The notes below the pieces were generated by a model. That model was not told the DNA's origin and did no database searches. It saw only the letters and a list, made by a program, of their open reading frames with translations. Both the position numbers and the translations under genes were made by a program. A stretch of 64,000 nucleotides of DNA from CAYOOP01 sp964405685 (GTDB lineage: Bacteria > Pseudomonadota > Alphaproteobacteria > Rickettsiales > SXRF01): the NCBI GenBank assembly GCA_964405685.1, contig CAYOOP010000004.1, positions 62,001 to 126,000 on the forward strand, given 5' to 3'. Below are positions 1 through 9,101 of the stretch, in pieces; position 1 is the first letter of the stretch; each line of letters begins with the position of its first letter.

Positions 1-1
1 T

Positions 2-1006
2 CGCTCACTGGTTTATGCCTCTAGTGCCATGAAAAATGTGCTTGCGATTGCCGACCAAATCGCACCGTCAGATGCGAGTGTTTTGATTACCGGTGAATCC
101 GGCACTGGCAAAGAAGTCATCGCCCGCTATATCCATAACCACAGCAAGCGTGCGGATAAACCCATGGTGTCGGTCAACTGCGCGGCGATCCCTGAAAACC
201 TGCTCGAATCTGAACTCTTCGGCCATGAAAAAGGGTCGTTTACCGGCGCGATCGCACGTCGCATCGGTAAGTTCGAAGAGGCCGACGGCGGGACAATGTT
301 TTTGGACGAAGTCAGCGAAATGGACCTGCGCCTGCAAGCCAAATTACTACGCGTATTGCAAGAACGCGAGATTGACCGCGTCGGCGGCACCAAGCCCGTG
401 AAAGTCAACATCCGCATCATCGCTACCTCCAACCGTAACCTTCCGGAAGAGGCCAAATCCGGACGTTTCCGTGAAGATTTATTCTACCGTTTAAACGTCA
501 TCTCCCTCGAACTCCCCGCACTCAAAACGCGCGTGGATGACATTGCACCACTTGCCGATCACTTCATCGCCAAATACTCCGCCGCCAATGGCGTACCTAT
601 TCGCCCACTCACCGCCAAAGCCCTGCACAAGCTGCAAACACATAGTTGGCCGGGCAATGTGCGCGAATTAGAAAACTCGATTCACCGTGCTGTGTTGCTT
701 GCTAAAGGTGGCACAATTGACGAAGATGCTATTCTCATTTCCGGCAGCGTCAGCGTGAATGCTGCGTCGCAACAAATCTCCGCTGCACCTGCAGCAAAAA
801 CGGGAACCGGTGGTCATGGTTTGGTCGGCCGCACGGTTGACAATGTCGAACAGGAATTGATTCTTGACACGTTGCACCATTGCCTCGGCAATCGCACCCA
901 TGCGGCGAATATTCTGGGCATTTCCATCCGCACGCTGCGCAACAAGCTAAAGCATTATTCGGAAACTGGAATCACCGTTCCACCGCCGCCCAGCGGGGCG
1001 GAGTGA
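2..1006 (+). CDS. flbD: FlbD-type sigma-54-dependent transcriptional activator (5' end cut by window)
   Basis: The frame is open from base 2, so the gene starts outside the window; the first ATG (base 29) is internal. What remains is the AAA+ sigma-54 interaction domain with Walker A GESGTGKE, the GSFTGA loop (a GAFTGA variant that contacts sigma-54), Walker B (FLDEVSEM) and the R-finger region, then a linker and a C-terminal Fis-type helix-turn-helix (NRTHAANILGISIRTLRNKL). The full family protein has an N-terminal receiver domain, which would lie to the left. FlbD activates late flagellar genes in Caulobacter-like bacteria, and its place directly before flhA fits that role. The exact name rests on context, because the receiver domain is not visible. 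Confidence 0.85.
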   Translation, partial: RSLVYASSAMKNVLAIADQIAPSDASVLITGESGTGKEVIARYIHNHSKRADKPMVSVNCAAIPENLLESELFGHEKGSFTGAIARRIGKFEEADGGTMFLDEVSEMDLRLQAKLLRVLQEREIDRVGGTKPVKVNIRIIATSNRNLPEEAKSGRFREDLFYRLNVISLELPALKTRVDDIAPLADHFIAKYSAANGVPIRPLTAKALHKLQTHSWPGNVRELENSIHRAVLLAKGGTIDEDAILISGSVSVNAASQQISAAPAAKTGTGGHGLVGRTVDNVEQELILDTLHHCLGNRTHAANILGISIRTLRNKLKHYSETGITVPPPPSGAE

Positions 1007-1026
1007 TGCTGCCTATGGATAATATG

Positions 1027-1134
1027 TTCCCCCCGCTTGCGGGGGGATTCAGGGGGGAAAAGTGTTCCCCCACCCACTGCGCTAACGCTCTTACGAGCGT
1101 AAGCTCCGTTGCCCTCCCCCGCTTGCGGGGGAGG
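1027..1134. repeat. Intergenic GC-rich palindromic repeat, copy A1
   Basis: Two C/G-rich palindromes (CCCCCCGC..TTGCGGGGGG type at 1029-1046, and CCTCCCCCGC TT GCGGGGGAGG ending at 1134) flank a conserved middle that reads CCACCCACTGCGCTAACGC and then AAGCTCCGTTGCC. A near-identical unit occurs at 3365-3491 and a related one at 16761-16923. It fills most of the space between flbD and the flhA ribosome binding site, so it must be transcribed if the operon is read through. Confidence 0.8.
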
Positions 1135-1161
1135 TGGAATTTAACCGGTCGAGGATAACAT

Positions 1162-3336
1162 ATGGCTGACGCCGTAGTTGCCACTGCAGACGCCGGCGCC
1201 CCAGGCATCACTATGGGCGCGCGGATGAATAGCGCGTTGCGCCGCAGTGACATTATCTTTGCCGTTGGCATCGTCGGCATTCTAATTTTCCTGATCCTGC
1301 CACTGCCGCCCTTTCTTCTCGATTTCATGCTCAGTATTTCGCTGACGTTGTCGGTGATGATTTTGATGACGGTGCTCTTCGTTGAGAAACCGCTGCACTT
1401 AAGCTCCTTCCCCACCATCCTCCTCATTGTCACCATGCTGCGGCTCGCGCTTAACATTGCTTCTACGCGCCTCATTTTATCGCACGGACACGAAGGCACG
1501 GATGCCGCCGGCCACGTGATTGAAGCCTTCGGCGGGTTCGTGATGGGCGGATCGGTCATTATCGGTGCCATTATTTTCGGTATCCTCACCATCATCAATT
1601 TCGTGGTGATTACCAAAGGTTCCGGCCGTATCGCCGAAGTTGCCGCACGTTTTAGCTTGGATGCCATGCCCGGCAAGCAAATGGCAGTCGATGCGGATCT
1701 CTCCGCGGGCCTTATCAATGAAGATATGGCGCGCGCGCGCCGTAAAGAACTCGAAGACGAAAGCAATTTCTACGGCGCCATGGACGGTGCCAGCAAATTC
1801 GTTCGCGGCGATGCCATCGCCGGCCTACTCATCGTCTTTATTAACTTCATCGCCGGTATCATCATCGGCGTTGCACAACAAGACCTCCCCTTCAGCGAAG
1901 CGCTCCACACCTACACTATGCTCACGGTTGGTGACGGCCTCGTCTCACAAATTCCCGCGCTCGTCGTCTCGACCGCCGCCGGTATCTTGGTCACTAAATC
2001 CGGCATCACCGGTTCGGCCGACAAAGCCGTCATCGGCCAATTGGGCCGCTTCCCCGCATCACTCGGCGTCACCTCACTGTTTCTTTTCGGCATGGGCATG
2101 TTGCCTGGCATTCCGCTCATTCCCTTCGCCACCATCGGCACCGTGCTCGGCTACGCTGCCTATCGCCTTTATAAAAACCCTGCATCACTTGCCTCTTACG
2201 ATAGTGCTGCCGGCACCACCACTAAAGACGGCAAACCCGGCGCACTCGCGCTCGAAGGCCCCAAAGGCGAAGCCGCCGCAAAAACTGCGGCCGCGGCCAC
2301 CGAAGAAGCTGCCACTGAATTTCTGACGATTGATGCGTTACGCTTAGAACTCGGCTACGGCCTCCTCTCGCTCATCAACTACAATAAAGGCCACCGCCTC
2401 ACCGAGCAAATCAAAGCCCTCCGCCGCCAGGTCGCGCGCGAGCTCGGCTATGTGATTCCGGCGATCCGCATTCAGGATAACATGCAACTCGCACCCAACA
2501 CCTATGTTATCAAGGTGAAAGAAATCGAAGCCGCACGCGGCGATTTGCGGCCTGATATGTTGCTGGTGATGAACCCCACCGGTGGCAAGGTGCAACTCCC
2601 CGGCGAAGAAACCGTTGAGCCGACCTTCGGCCTGCCCGCCATGTGGGTGCCCGAGGCGTACCGCGAAGAAGCACTGTTCCGCAATTTTACCGTGGTGGAT
2701 CCGCCAACGGTTGTCACCACGCATTTGACCGAAATCATCAAAGACCACATGGCGGAATTACTCTCGTACTCCGACACGCAAAAACTGCTGGATGATTTGA
2801 GCAAAACGCAGCAAAAACTGATCACCGAAACGATCCCGTCGCAAATCACCGTCACCGGCGTGCAGCGCGTGCTGCAAAACCTGCTCAAGGAACACATCTC
2901 CATCCGCGATTTGCCCACCATCATGGAATCCGTCGCCGAAGTCAGTCGCGTCACCCAGAATATCACCCAGATCACCGAACATGTTCGCACGCGCCTCGCC
3001 CGCCAAATCAGCCACGCGAACACCACCGACGCAGGGTATATTCCGCTCCTCAGCCTCTCACCCAATTGGGAGCAAACTTTCGCCGAAGCCGTCGGCGGCA
3101 CGGGTGAGGAAAAAATCTTGAGCTTAGCGCCCAGCCGCATCCAAGAATTCATCAGCGTGGTGCGCACCAAATACGAACAAATTGCCGCTACCGGCGAAAT
3201 GCCCATACTCCTTACCAGCCCGGCCATTCGCCCCTATGTGCGCACCATTGTGGAACGCTTCCGCCCCGCCACCGTGGTGCTCTCACAAAACGAAATCCAC
3301 CCCCGCGCGCGTATTAAAACATTGGGGCAGATATGA
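1162..3336 (+). CDS. flhA: Flagellar biosynthesis protein FlhA
   Basis: The 724-residue product has the usual length for FlhA, the main membrane component of the flagellar type III export gate. The N-terminal half (about residues 25-330) contains the run of hydrophobic segments, including the conserved RGDAIAGLLI stretch. The C-terminal half is the soluble docking domain for substrates and chaperones; a linker of low-complexity Ala/Glu residues near 350-385 separates them. ATG at 1162 is preceded by GAGG. It works with FlhB, FliP, FliQ and FliR, none of which is in view. It lies between flbD and flhF, a normal alphaproteobacterial arrangement. Confidence 0.96.
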   Translation: MADAVVATADAGAPGITMGARMNSALRRSDIIFAVGIVGILIFLILPLPPFLLDFMLSISLTLSVMILMTVLFVEKPLHLSSFPTILLIVTMLRLALNIASTRLILSHGHEGTDAAGHVIEAFGGFVMGGSVIIGAIIFGILTIINFVVITKGSGRIAEVAARFSLDAMPGKQMAVDADLSAGLINEDMARARRKELEDESNFYGAMDGASKFVRGDAIAGLLIVFINFIAGIIIGVAQQDLPFSEALHTYTMLTVGDGLVSQIPALVVSTAAGILVTKSGITGSADKAVIGQLGRFPASLGVTSLFLFGMGMLPGIPLIPFATIGTVLGYAAYRLYKNPASLASYDSAAGTTTKDGKPGALALEGPKGEAAAKTAAAATEEAATEFLTIDALRLELGYGLLSLINYNKGHRLTEQIKALRRQVARELGYVIPAIRIQDNMQLAPNTYVIKVKEIEAARGDLRPDMLLVMNPTGGKVQLPGEETVEPTFGLPAMWVPEAYREEALFRNFTVVDPPTVVTTHLTEIIKDHMAELLSYSDTQKLLDDLSKTQQKLITETIPSQITVTGVQRVLQNLLKEHISIRDLPTIMESVAEVSRVTQNITQITEHVRTRLARQISHANTTDAGYIPLLSLSPNWEQTFAEAVGGTGEEKILSLAPSRIQEFISVVRTKYEQIAATGEMPILLTSPAIRPYVRTIVERFRPATVVLSQNEIHPRARIKTLGQI

Positions 3337-3364
3337 AAATAATCACGTTACATCTTTTTTCTTG

Positions 3365-3491
3365 TTCCCCCCGCCTGCGGGGGGATTCAGGGGGGAACCC
3401 TTTTTCAAGGGGGGCAGATATGACTCCCCCACCCACTGCGCTAACGCCTAAAGGCGTAAGCTCCGTTGCCCTCCCCCGCTTGCGGGGGAGG
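3365..3491. repeat. Intergenic GC-rich palindromic repeat, copy A2
   Basis: This copy has the same layout as copy A1: a CCCCCCGC/GCGGGGGG palindrome, the CCACCCACTGCGCTAACGC segment, AAGCTCCGTTGCC, and a closing CCTCCCCCGCTTGCGGGGGAGG palindrome. It also carries an extra internal segment of about 20 bases (CCCTTTTTCAAGGGGGGC). It ends 14 bases before the start codon of the next gene. Confidence 0.8.
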
Positions 3492-3505
3492 CATAGAGAA
3501 GGTCT

Positions 3506-3763
3506 ATGCTAGACATACTCTTCAACCTCATCGGACTCAGCGGCATGGCAGGGTTTCTCTTCGCCTACATCATGCTGCAACGTAATCGCTGGCCGCATGA
3601 TTCCTTTATCTATCTCGTCACCAATTTCATCAGCGCCATCCTCATCCTTATCTCGCTACTCTGGGATTGGAACCTCTCCGCGTTTTTACTCGAATGCGCC
3701 TGGGGGCTCATCAGCGGCTGGGGCCTGTGGAAACTCTACTATAAACGGCGGCTTGCACCATGA
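3506..3763 (+). CDS. Small CBU_0592-like membrane protein
   Basis: The 85-residue product has three predicted hydrophobic helices (about residues 4-22, 35-52 and 57-77) and a basic C-terminus. The pattern, with NF.SAILILISL and a Trp/Gly-rich last helix, resembles the uncharacterised CBU_0592 family of small integral membrane proteins. No biochemical role is known to me. Its stop overlaps the ATG of flhF by four bases (ATGA), so the two are translationally coupled; whether it has any part in flagellar assembly is only an inference from position. Confidence 0.7.
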   Translation: MLDILFNLIGLSGMAGFLFAYIMLQRNRWPHDSFIYLVTNFISAILILISLLWDWNLSAFLLECAWGLISGWGLWKLYYKRRLAP

Positions 3764-4782
3764 AGCTTCGCACCTTCACTGCGGCTGATATGCCAAGTGC
3801 CATGCGGCAGATTCGTGAGGCGTTAGGCGAAGATGCGGTGATTTTGGCGACCACGCAAGAACGCGGCAACAAAGGCATCCGTGTTACTGCCGCTGCTGAC
3901 CGTGACCCTGCACCCACCAGTTTCAGTGATTTTAAAGACACCATTGATCTCGCCAAGCGCCGCACACAGGCACTTGATTGGCAGGCGGATTTACGCAGCT
4001 GCCTTGAATTTCACCGCGCACCGGAGGCGACACTCGCGCGCATTTTGCGCACCTCAGAAAACATCGACATGGACGCATTGCTCACGCTCCAAAAACTGGC
4101 CGCCGCCGCCTCGAAACATACCATCGCCACGCGTGTGTGTGCGCAAGTCGTGGGCCGTCATTTTACGTTTTCGCCGTTACCGCTGCAAGAAGCGGGGCGG
4201 CGCTTCATGTTCATCGGCAGCGAAGGGGCCGGAAAAACCTTGCTGACCGCTAAATGTGCCACAGAACTTGTCATGAGCCAATGCCCTGTTTCCGTCATCA
4301 CGACAGACACCAAACGCGCCGGCGGTATTGATCAACTCGCGGCCTTCACTGATATTTTAAAACTACCACTGCACATCTCCCACGACCCATTTGAATTCGA
4401 CCAAATCCTGCGCTCGCTACCGGTAAACCACACCGTGCTTATCGACTCTTCGGGCTTCAATGCCTATGACGCCGTGCAGAAAAACACGTTGCAAATCCTC
4501 GCATCCACACCCGGCATCGAAGCTGTATTCACGCTGCACGCCGGCCTGGACGCCGAAGAAAGCGCGCATATCGCCCGCGAATGTGCATCACTTGCGCCCA
4601 AACGCGTTGTTATCACTCATCTTGATACTGCGCGCCGCTACGGCAGCCTGCTCGCAAGTGCTGATCTTGCTGGCCTTGCCATTGCCGGCTACGCAAGCAG
4701 TGCCCGCGTCGTTGATCCCTTAACCCCGCTGACCGCCGAAACCCTGGCGGCTAAACTTTTGGAACACCGTTTGCATGATTAA
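3760..4782 (+). CDS. flhF: Flagellar SRP-type GTPase FlhF
   Basis: FlhF is an SRP-family GTPase that marks the cell pole for flagellum assembly. The 340-residue product begins with the typical MKLRTFTAADMPSAMRQIREALGEDAVIL segment. The NG domain follows, with P-loop GSEGAGKT at residues 153-160, the SRP-type DTKRAGGIDQL motif near 183-193 (DTYRIGA in most relatives, so a variant) and VLIDSSG as the G3-like strand. It is shorter than many FlhF proteins because the linker between the N-terminal segment and the GTPase is short. It is coupled to the preceding gene by an ATGA overlap and followed 17 bases later by flhG. Confidence 0.92.
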   Translation: MKLRTFTAADMPSAMRQIREALGEDAVILATTQERGNKGIRVTAAADRDPAPTSFSDFKDTIDLAKRRTQALDWQADLRSCLEFHRAPEATLARILRTSENIDMDALLTLQKLAAAASKHTIATRVCAQVVGRHFTFSPLPLQEAGRRFMFIGSEGAGKTLLTAKCATELVMSQCPVSVITTDTKRAGGIDQLAAFTDILKLPLHISHDPFEFDQILRSLPVNHTVLIDSSGFNAYDAVQKNTLQILASTPGIEAVFTLHAGLDAEESAHIARECASLAPKRVVITHLDTARRYGSLLASADLAGLAIAGYASSARVVDPLTPLTAETLAAKLLEHRLHD

Positions 4783-4799
4783 CCTTCAAGGAGACACCC

Positions 4800-5558
4800 A
4801 TGACGCAGAGTAATAACAACATCATCGCCATCGCATCCGGCAAAGGGGGAGTAGGAAAAACCTGGCTGTCGATTACGCTGGCACACACCATGGCCCGCGC
4901 CGGACGCCGCGTCTTGCTGATTGATGGCGACATCGGCCTCGCCAACGTGGATGTGCAGCTCGGCCTCACCGCGCATAAAGATTTAAGCAACGTCATCGGC
5001 GGCACTGCCGCGATCCGCGACGTGGTGATTCCGTATGAGGCCGGAAAATTCGATATCATTGCCGGACGCTCCGGTTCGGCAAGTCTCGCGCAACTTCCAC
5101 CATCAGCGCTGCTTGATTTTGTAGAAAAAATAAACACCATCGCCGCAAATTACGATGTGGTGTTGCTCGACCTCGGCGCCGGCGTGGAGCAGCATGTGCG
5201 CACGCTCTGCCATGCAAGTTCGCAGTTGGTGGTGGTGATTACCGATGAACCAACCTCGCTCACTGACGCCTATGCGCTGATCAAACTATGCTTAAGCGAT
5301 AAGCAAAACACGCCGATTTCCATCGTCGTCAACCAAGCTGCCACACAGAAAGAAGGCGATGTCAGCTATCAGGCAATCAGCCGCGCCTGCGCAAATTTCC
5401 TGAAAGTTACGCCCAAGCTCCTCGGCGTCATTCGCAAAGACAACAAGGTGAAGGATGCGATTCGTGCGCAAAGCTCGCTAGTATCGCGTGCGCCACACAC
5501 CACAGCAGCCAGCGACGTTGCCGCCATTGCCGTGAAACTACTCAAGAGCCCGGCGTGA
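4800..5558 (+). CDS. flhG: MinD/ParA-like ATPase FlhG (FleN), flagellar number control
   Basis: The 252-residue product is a P-loop ATPase of the MinD/ParA class with the deviant Walker A KGGVGKT at residues 15-21, the switch motif VLLIDGDIGLANVD, and VVLLDLGAGVE as Walker B. FlhG limits flagellar number and works with FlhF, which is encoded immediately upstream. The ATG at 4800 has a clear AAGGAG ribosome binding site. Its TGA overlaps the GTG start of the next gene. I cannot see a clear amphipathic membrane-targeting tail at the C-terminus. Confidence 0.88.
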   Translation: MTQSNNNIIAIASGKGGVGKTWLSITLAHTMARAGRRVLLIDGDIGLANVDVQLGLTAHKDLSNVIGGTAAIRDVVIPYEAGKFDIIAGRSGSASLAQLPPSALLDFVEKINTIAANYDVVLLDLGAGVEQHVRTLCHASSQLVVVITDEPTSLTDAYALIKLCLSDKQNTPISIVVNQAATQKEGDVSYQAISRACANFLKVTPKLLGVIRKDNKVKDAIRAQSSLVSRAPHTTAASDVAAIAVKLLKSPA

Positions 5559-7246
5559 TCCCCGTTCATCTCACACCGGTTACCACCAGCCCGCTGCCGC
5601 CCACGCAAAACAGCTTGCCGCCGACATTTCAGGCAAGCCAAGTCTCCGCCGATCTTGCCAATGTCCCAACCGGTATCGCCGTGCTTCCTGCGGGTTCTAT
5701 TTTGCAGGGGTTTGTACTCAATCGCGACCCTAATGGTAACCCGGTGCTGCGCACCGCTTACGGCGATTTTCTGCTTAAAAGCAGCTTATTTCTGAAAATC
5801 GGCGTTGATGTCACCGTTAAAATCGAAGCTGGCGGACGTAATTTCCGTGCCGCGATTACGGCGGTGGATGGCAAGCCTGTCGAAGCCCTTACCCAACACG
5901 CCGACGTAGAAAGCAGTAACACTGCAGCCACCACGCGCACAATACAACCAAGCAATGCTACCCCTGCAACCACGCCCGTATTAAAAGCCGTCATTCTTAA
6001 TCCCTCGCCGGAAGCGGCCGCCCTGCCTCTCGTAAAACCCGGCGCAACGCTTAAGCTTCAATTGTCGACCACAAGCTTTCCCGGTCAATTGCCCGAAGAG
6101 TTGGTGCAAGCGTTTGAAGAAACCTTCGGCACTGCTCCACTTCCCAAAGCCGCCACATCTGCAACGCAAATAACGCCTGTAACACAACCGCTAACATCAT
6201 CCAAAACAGAAGCCGCTATCGTCACACCCAACACCACAACACCGGAAGAAACGCCGCAAACCGCACCAGTTGCATTTACGCCCAAGAGCATTACCTACCC
6301 CTCGCTTCCCGCAGCCGTCAGCAATCTTGCCAATCTCTCCGACGCTAAACCACTGACACTCACCGGGCTTGTGATCGGCCAGGAGCGCGACGGTGAGCCA
6401 GTCATCAGCACACCGCTTGGCCTCATCAAAATCACCTCGCACGTGACGTTGCCCACCGGTACGCAAGTGACCCTCAAACTTTCCCACATCAGCCCCGTAG
6501 GCGAAGCAAACGCAACGCCGGATGAAATTTCACCGGACAATCCCCTCACCCTCGCGCGCCATTGGCAGAACTTACAAACCTTGGTGGATGCGCTTGGCAG
6601 CGACCGCGAAGGGCAAGCGCTACTCGCCAATTCTGGCCTCACCCATTTGCAAAGCACCGCCCCCGCAGGCGAGCAAGCGCTCAAACTCGGCAACGGCCTA
6701 TTATTCTTCATCAGCGCCTTAAAAGGGGGCGACCTGCGCGATTGGATTGGTGCAAGAACTACCTCCAAGCTTGAAGAAAGAGGGCTCGGCCCGGTCCTCA
6801 AAAAAGCGACTGCAGAGTTCTCCGGGCTACAGAAGCTGGCTGGTGACCCCATGCAAACCGGCTGGCAAACCACATTTATGCCGGTACTGGTCGACGGACA
6901 GGTACAGATGGTGCGCATGTTCAACAAGCGCAACCGCAAACAACACGACCAGGGCAATGAAGGTGAGAACACGCGCTTCATCGTTGAAATGGAACTGTCG
7001 CAGCTTGGCGAAATGCAGCTCGACGGCCTGGTGCGCCACCCCACCGAAAAAAAACCCTATCTGGAATTGATCGTCCGCGCGCACCAACCTTTGCCGGTGG
7101 ATTCACAATCGGAGATCGTCTCTATCTTCAAAAACGCTACAGAAACCGGGGGTGTCGATGGCTCGCTACACTTTCAATGGACCAACCATTTCCCGATTCA
7201 CCCGATGGATCAAGCCCTCCCCACACCGCCGGATATTGTGGCTTAA
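5555..7246 (+). CDS. FliK-like flagellar hook-length control protein
   Basis: The 563-residue product starts at a GTG that overlaps the flhG stop (GTGA). Its first 300 or so residues are rich in Pro, Thr and Ala, as expected for the export/ruler part of FliK. The last 150 residues are folded and contain a basic segment (MVRMFNKRNRK) followed by FIVEMELSQLGEMQLDGLV, which matches the Flg_hook pattern where the domain binds FlhB to switch export specificity. Identification rests on this C-terminal pattern and on the flagellar operon context; FliK proteins diverge strongly, so the exact role is inferred. Confidence 0.72.
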   Translation: MIPVHLTPVTTSPLPPTQNSLPPTFQASQVSADLANVPTGIAVLPAGSILQGFVLNRDPNGNPVLRTAYGDFLLKSSLFLKIGVDVTVKIEAGGRNFRAAITAVDGKPVEALTQHADVESSNTAATTRTIQPSNATPATTPVLKAVILNPSPEAAALPLVKPGATLKLQLSTTSFPGQLPEELVQAFEETFGTAPLPKAATSATQITPVTQPLTSSKTEAAIVTPNTTTPEETPQTAPVAFTPKSITYPSLPAAVSNLANLSDAKPLTLTGLVIGQERDGEPVISTPLGLIKITSHVTLPTGTQVTLKLSHISPVGEANATPDEISPDNPLTLARHWQNLQTLVDALGSDREGQALLANSGLTHLQSTAPAGEQALKLGNGLLFFISALKGGDLRDWIGARTTSKLEERGLGPVLKKATAEFSGLQKLAGDPMQTGWQTTFMPVLVDGQVQMVRMFNKRNRKQHDQGNEGENTRFIVEMELSQLGEMQLDGLVRHPTEKKPYLELIVRAHQPLPVDSQSEIVSIFKNATETGGVDGSLHFQWTNHFPIHPMDQALPTPPDIVA

Positions 7247-7304
7247 GTTTTTGCTTGAATAAAACTAATTAACCATTAGTGTGCCCCGCGAAGGTATATT
7301 AGAT

Positions 7305-7910
7305 ATGAGCGATGAACTACAACAGCAGGTTAAAGATTTTCATAAACGTTTTGGTCGAGACTTCAAGAAGGCTATTGCTTCCCTTGAATTACTGGATGGA
7401 TTTGGCCCTCGTAAATTAGAAGCGCACATTCGATCCCCTGTTCTTCAAGAAGATACTAAATACGCCACAATTCTAAGAAATTTTGTGGAACAGATCGATG
7501 CCAAAACCCCTCAACCAATCCAGTGTAAAATAACTGCCTTGAGTGGCGACGAGCAATGCCATCGCTACGTGTATAGAAGTGCAGATGATTTCATTTTATT
7601 CCTCGAACGAATACGACCCAGGATAGAAGAGAATCTTGAGCCCTTAGATTCAAGAAAAACAACTTGTTACCATACAATTGTTACAGGATTTGACGCTCTT
7701 TACACAAAAATACTTCCCGCGTTCAAAGAAAGTGACTACTTGCGCACATTAGATAACCAACTACGAGAACACTGTAATCCCGAGCTTTTCTCTCAAGCAC
7801 CTGGGGAAGACCTGCCAGCTTCAAAAAAACAGGTTAAGAAATGGACAAACCAACGTGAGAAGTGGAGCATACGTAGTGATGTCCCTTACCCTGATGGTGT
7901 CGTGCGATGA
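7305..7910 (+). CDS. Hypothetical protein
   Basis: I do not recognise this 201-residue protein. It is hydrophilic and mostly helical, with no signal peptide or membrane segment. The ATG at 7305 (MSDELQQQ) is chosen over the GTG at 7281 because GAAGG lies at a better distance before it. It is more AT-rich than the flagellar genes before it, lies 58 bases after them, and converges with the DUF192 gene on the other strand, so it may be a separate, possibly acquired, gene. Confidence 0.6.
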   Translation: MSDELQQQVKDFHKRFGRDFKKAIASLELLDGFGPRKLEAHIRSPVLQEDTKYATILRNFVEQIDAKTPQPIQCKITALSGDEQCHRYVYRSADDFILFLERIRPRIEENLEPLDSRKTTCYHTIVTGFDALYTKILPAFKESDYLRTLDNQLREHCNPELFSQAPGEDLPASKKQVKKWTNQREKWSIRSDVPYPDGVVR

Positions 7911-8597
7911 CTACTGCTGATGGTGCCGGTTTAAAATAGAATCGACCAGGTCGTTTTGTCTTTTCTCTTGCGCGGCCTTGTCTTCTATAGGTGTCATGTT
8001 CAGATTGGTATCCTCCACTTTTGTCGGCGTAACCGGCTCCGGTGCCTTCACTTCCGGCACTTTCGGTTTTTCAATTTCGGTTTTGGGCGGCATGTCAATG
8101 GTGCGCACTTCCGGATGTTTGCGGAAAATCTTATACCGCACCACGTCCCCCGGCTGCACCCCGAGCGTATCCACCATCCCACCTTTCAAATACAGCACTG
8201 CCAGCACCGGCGTGCCGCTTGCTACCGGCTCGCTCAAATTTGCAAGCGCAATATTGGGAAGAATTTTCATCACCGTGCCGTAATCATCCAACATCAAGAT
8301 ATCCATTTTGGCAAAGTGATTGACGGGATAAATGGTAATCGGCGCTGAAAACGCCAAGGTCAACAACAGACCTTTGTTTTCACTGAAACTCGCGAAATCA
8401 AACCAGGTAGGGTTATGCACACTTCCAAAATCACGGATATCGACATTGAAAAGCACGCCACCCTTATAATCCGCCTGCTTAGGGTTCACGGGCACTACCA
8501 TCACCGTACCGCGCGAAAACGCAACCGGCTGGCCTATGGCTGCATGAGCACTCACCGGTAATATCAACCACAAAACGCTAAGGAGCAGACGATACAT
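7911..8597 (-). CDS. Exported DUF192-like protein with Pro/Lys-rich tail
   Basis: The 228-residue product begins with a signal peptide (MYRLLLSVLWLILPVSAHA). The start at 8597 is preferred over upstream codons because it gives this signal and has GGAGA before it. The middle (about residues 75-140) follows the DUF192 pattern: MDILMLDDYGTVMKI, then AVLYLKGGMVDTLGV and a GD pair. The tail is a Lys/Pro/Glu-rich linker. It overlaps the end of the second DUF192 gene by 20 bases, and the two resemble one another weakly, so an old tandem duplication is likely. The function of DUF192 is unknown. Confidence 0.7.
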   Translation of the reverse strand: MYRLLLSVLWLILPVSAHAAIGQPVAFSRGTVMVVPVNPKQADYKGGVLFNVDIRDFGSVHNPTWFDFASFSENKGLLLTLAFSAPITIYPVNHFAKMDILMLDDYGTVMKILPNIALANLSEPVASGTPVLAVLYLKGGMVDTLGVQPGDVVRYKIFRKHPEVRTIDMPPKTEIEKPKVPEVKAPEPVTPTKVEDTNLNMTPIEDKAAQEKRQNDLVDSILNRHHQQ

Positions 8598-9057
8598 GCA
8601 ACGCATCTCCAACCTGGAGGTTATAGGCTTGCACCTTACCGGCCGGTAATTCAAGCACCATGGCCGAAGGCGTGAGCGAGGAAATAATCTCCTCCGACTC
8701 CGGCACCGCACCACGCGCGATATCCACCACCGTCCCGTTTGCATCCAAAAACACCATATCGAGCGGCACATAGGTGTTTTTCATCCACATAAACCGCTGC
8801 TGGCTATCGCCGAATATAAACAGCATCCCGTCGGTAGCCCCAAAGCCTTTACGGAACATCAAACCCTGCTCCCATTTGGCCGGCGTATCAGCAATTTCAA
8901 CGGTTAAAGGATAGGTCTGGCCACTTGCAACAAGCGTTGCCTGCCGCGCTTCAAATTCTAACCTATTGTTTTTATTGTCAATTATCCATCCACCCAGGAT
9001 AAGCGCTCCACAGCAAAAAAGAATCAAAATTCGGCCAAGTTTCTTAAGCCTTGTCAT
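8578..9057 (-). CDS. DUF192 family protein, membrane anchored or exported
   Basis: The 159-residue product has an N-terminal hydrophobic segment (LGRILILFCCGALILGGWII) after a basic start, then a standard DUF192 domain: WEQGLMFRKGF, GMLFIFGDSQQRFMWMKNTYVPLDMVFLDANG and AMVLELPAGKV. ATG at 9057 is chosen because GAAGG precedes it and the product then starts with the basic, hydrophobic leader. It is transcribed away from the gene at 9102, with only 44 bases between the two starts. The biochemical role of DUF192 is not established. Confidence 0.85.
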   Translation of the reverse strand: MTRLKKLGRILILFCCGALILGGWIIDNKNNRLEFEARQATLVASGQTYPLTVEIADTPAKWEQGLMFRKGFGATDGMLFIFGDSQQRFMWMKNTYVPLDMVFLDANGTVVDIARGAVPESEEIISSLTPSAMVLELPAGKVQAYNLQVGDALHVSSAP

Positions 9058-9101
9058 AAAACCTTCACAGTAAAACGCTATAATAGGGAGGTGGAGAACA
9101 T

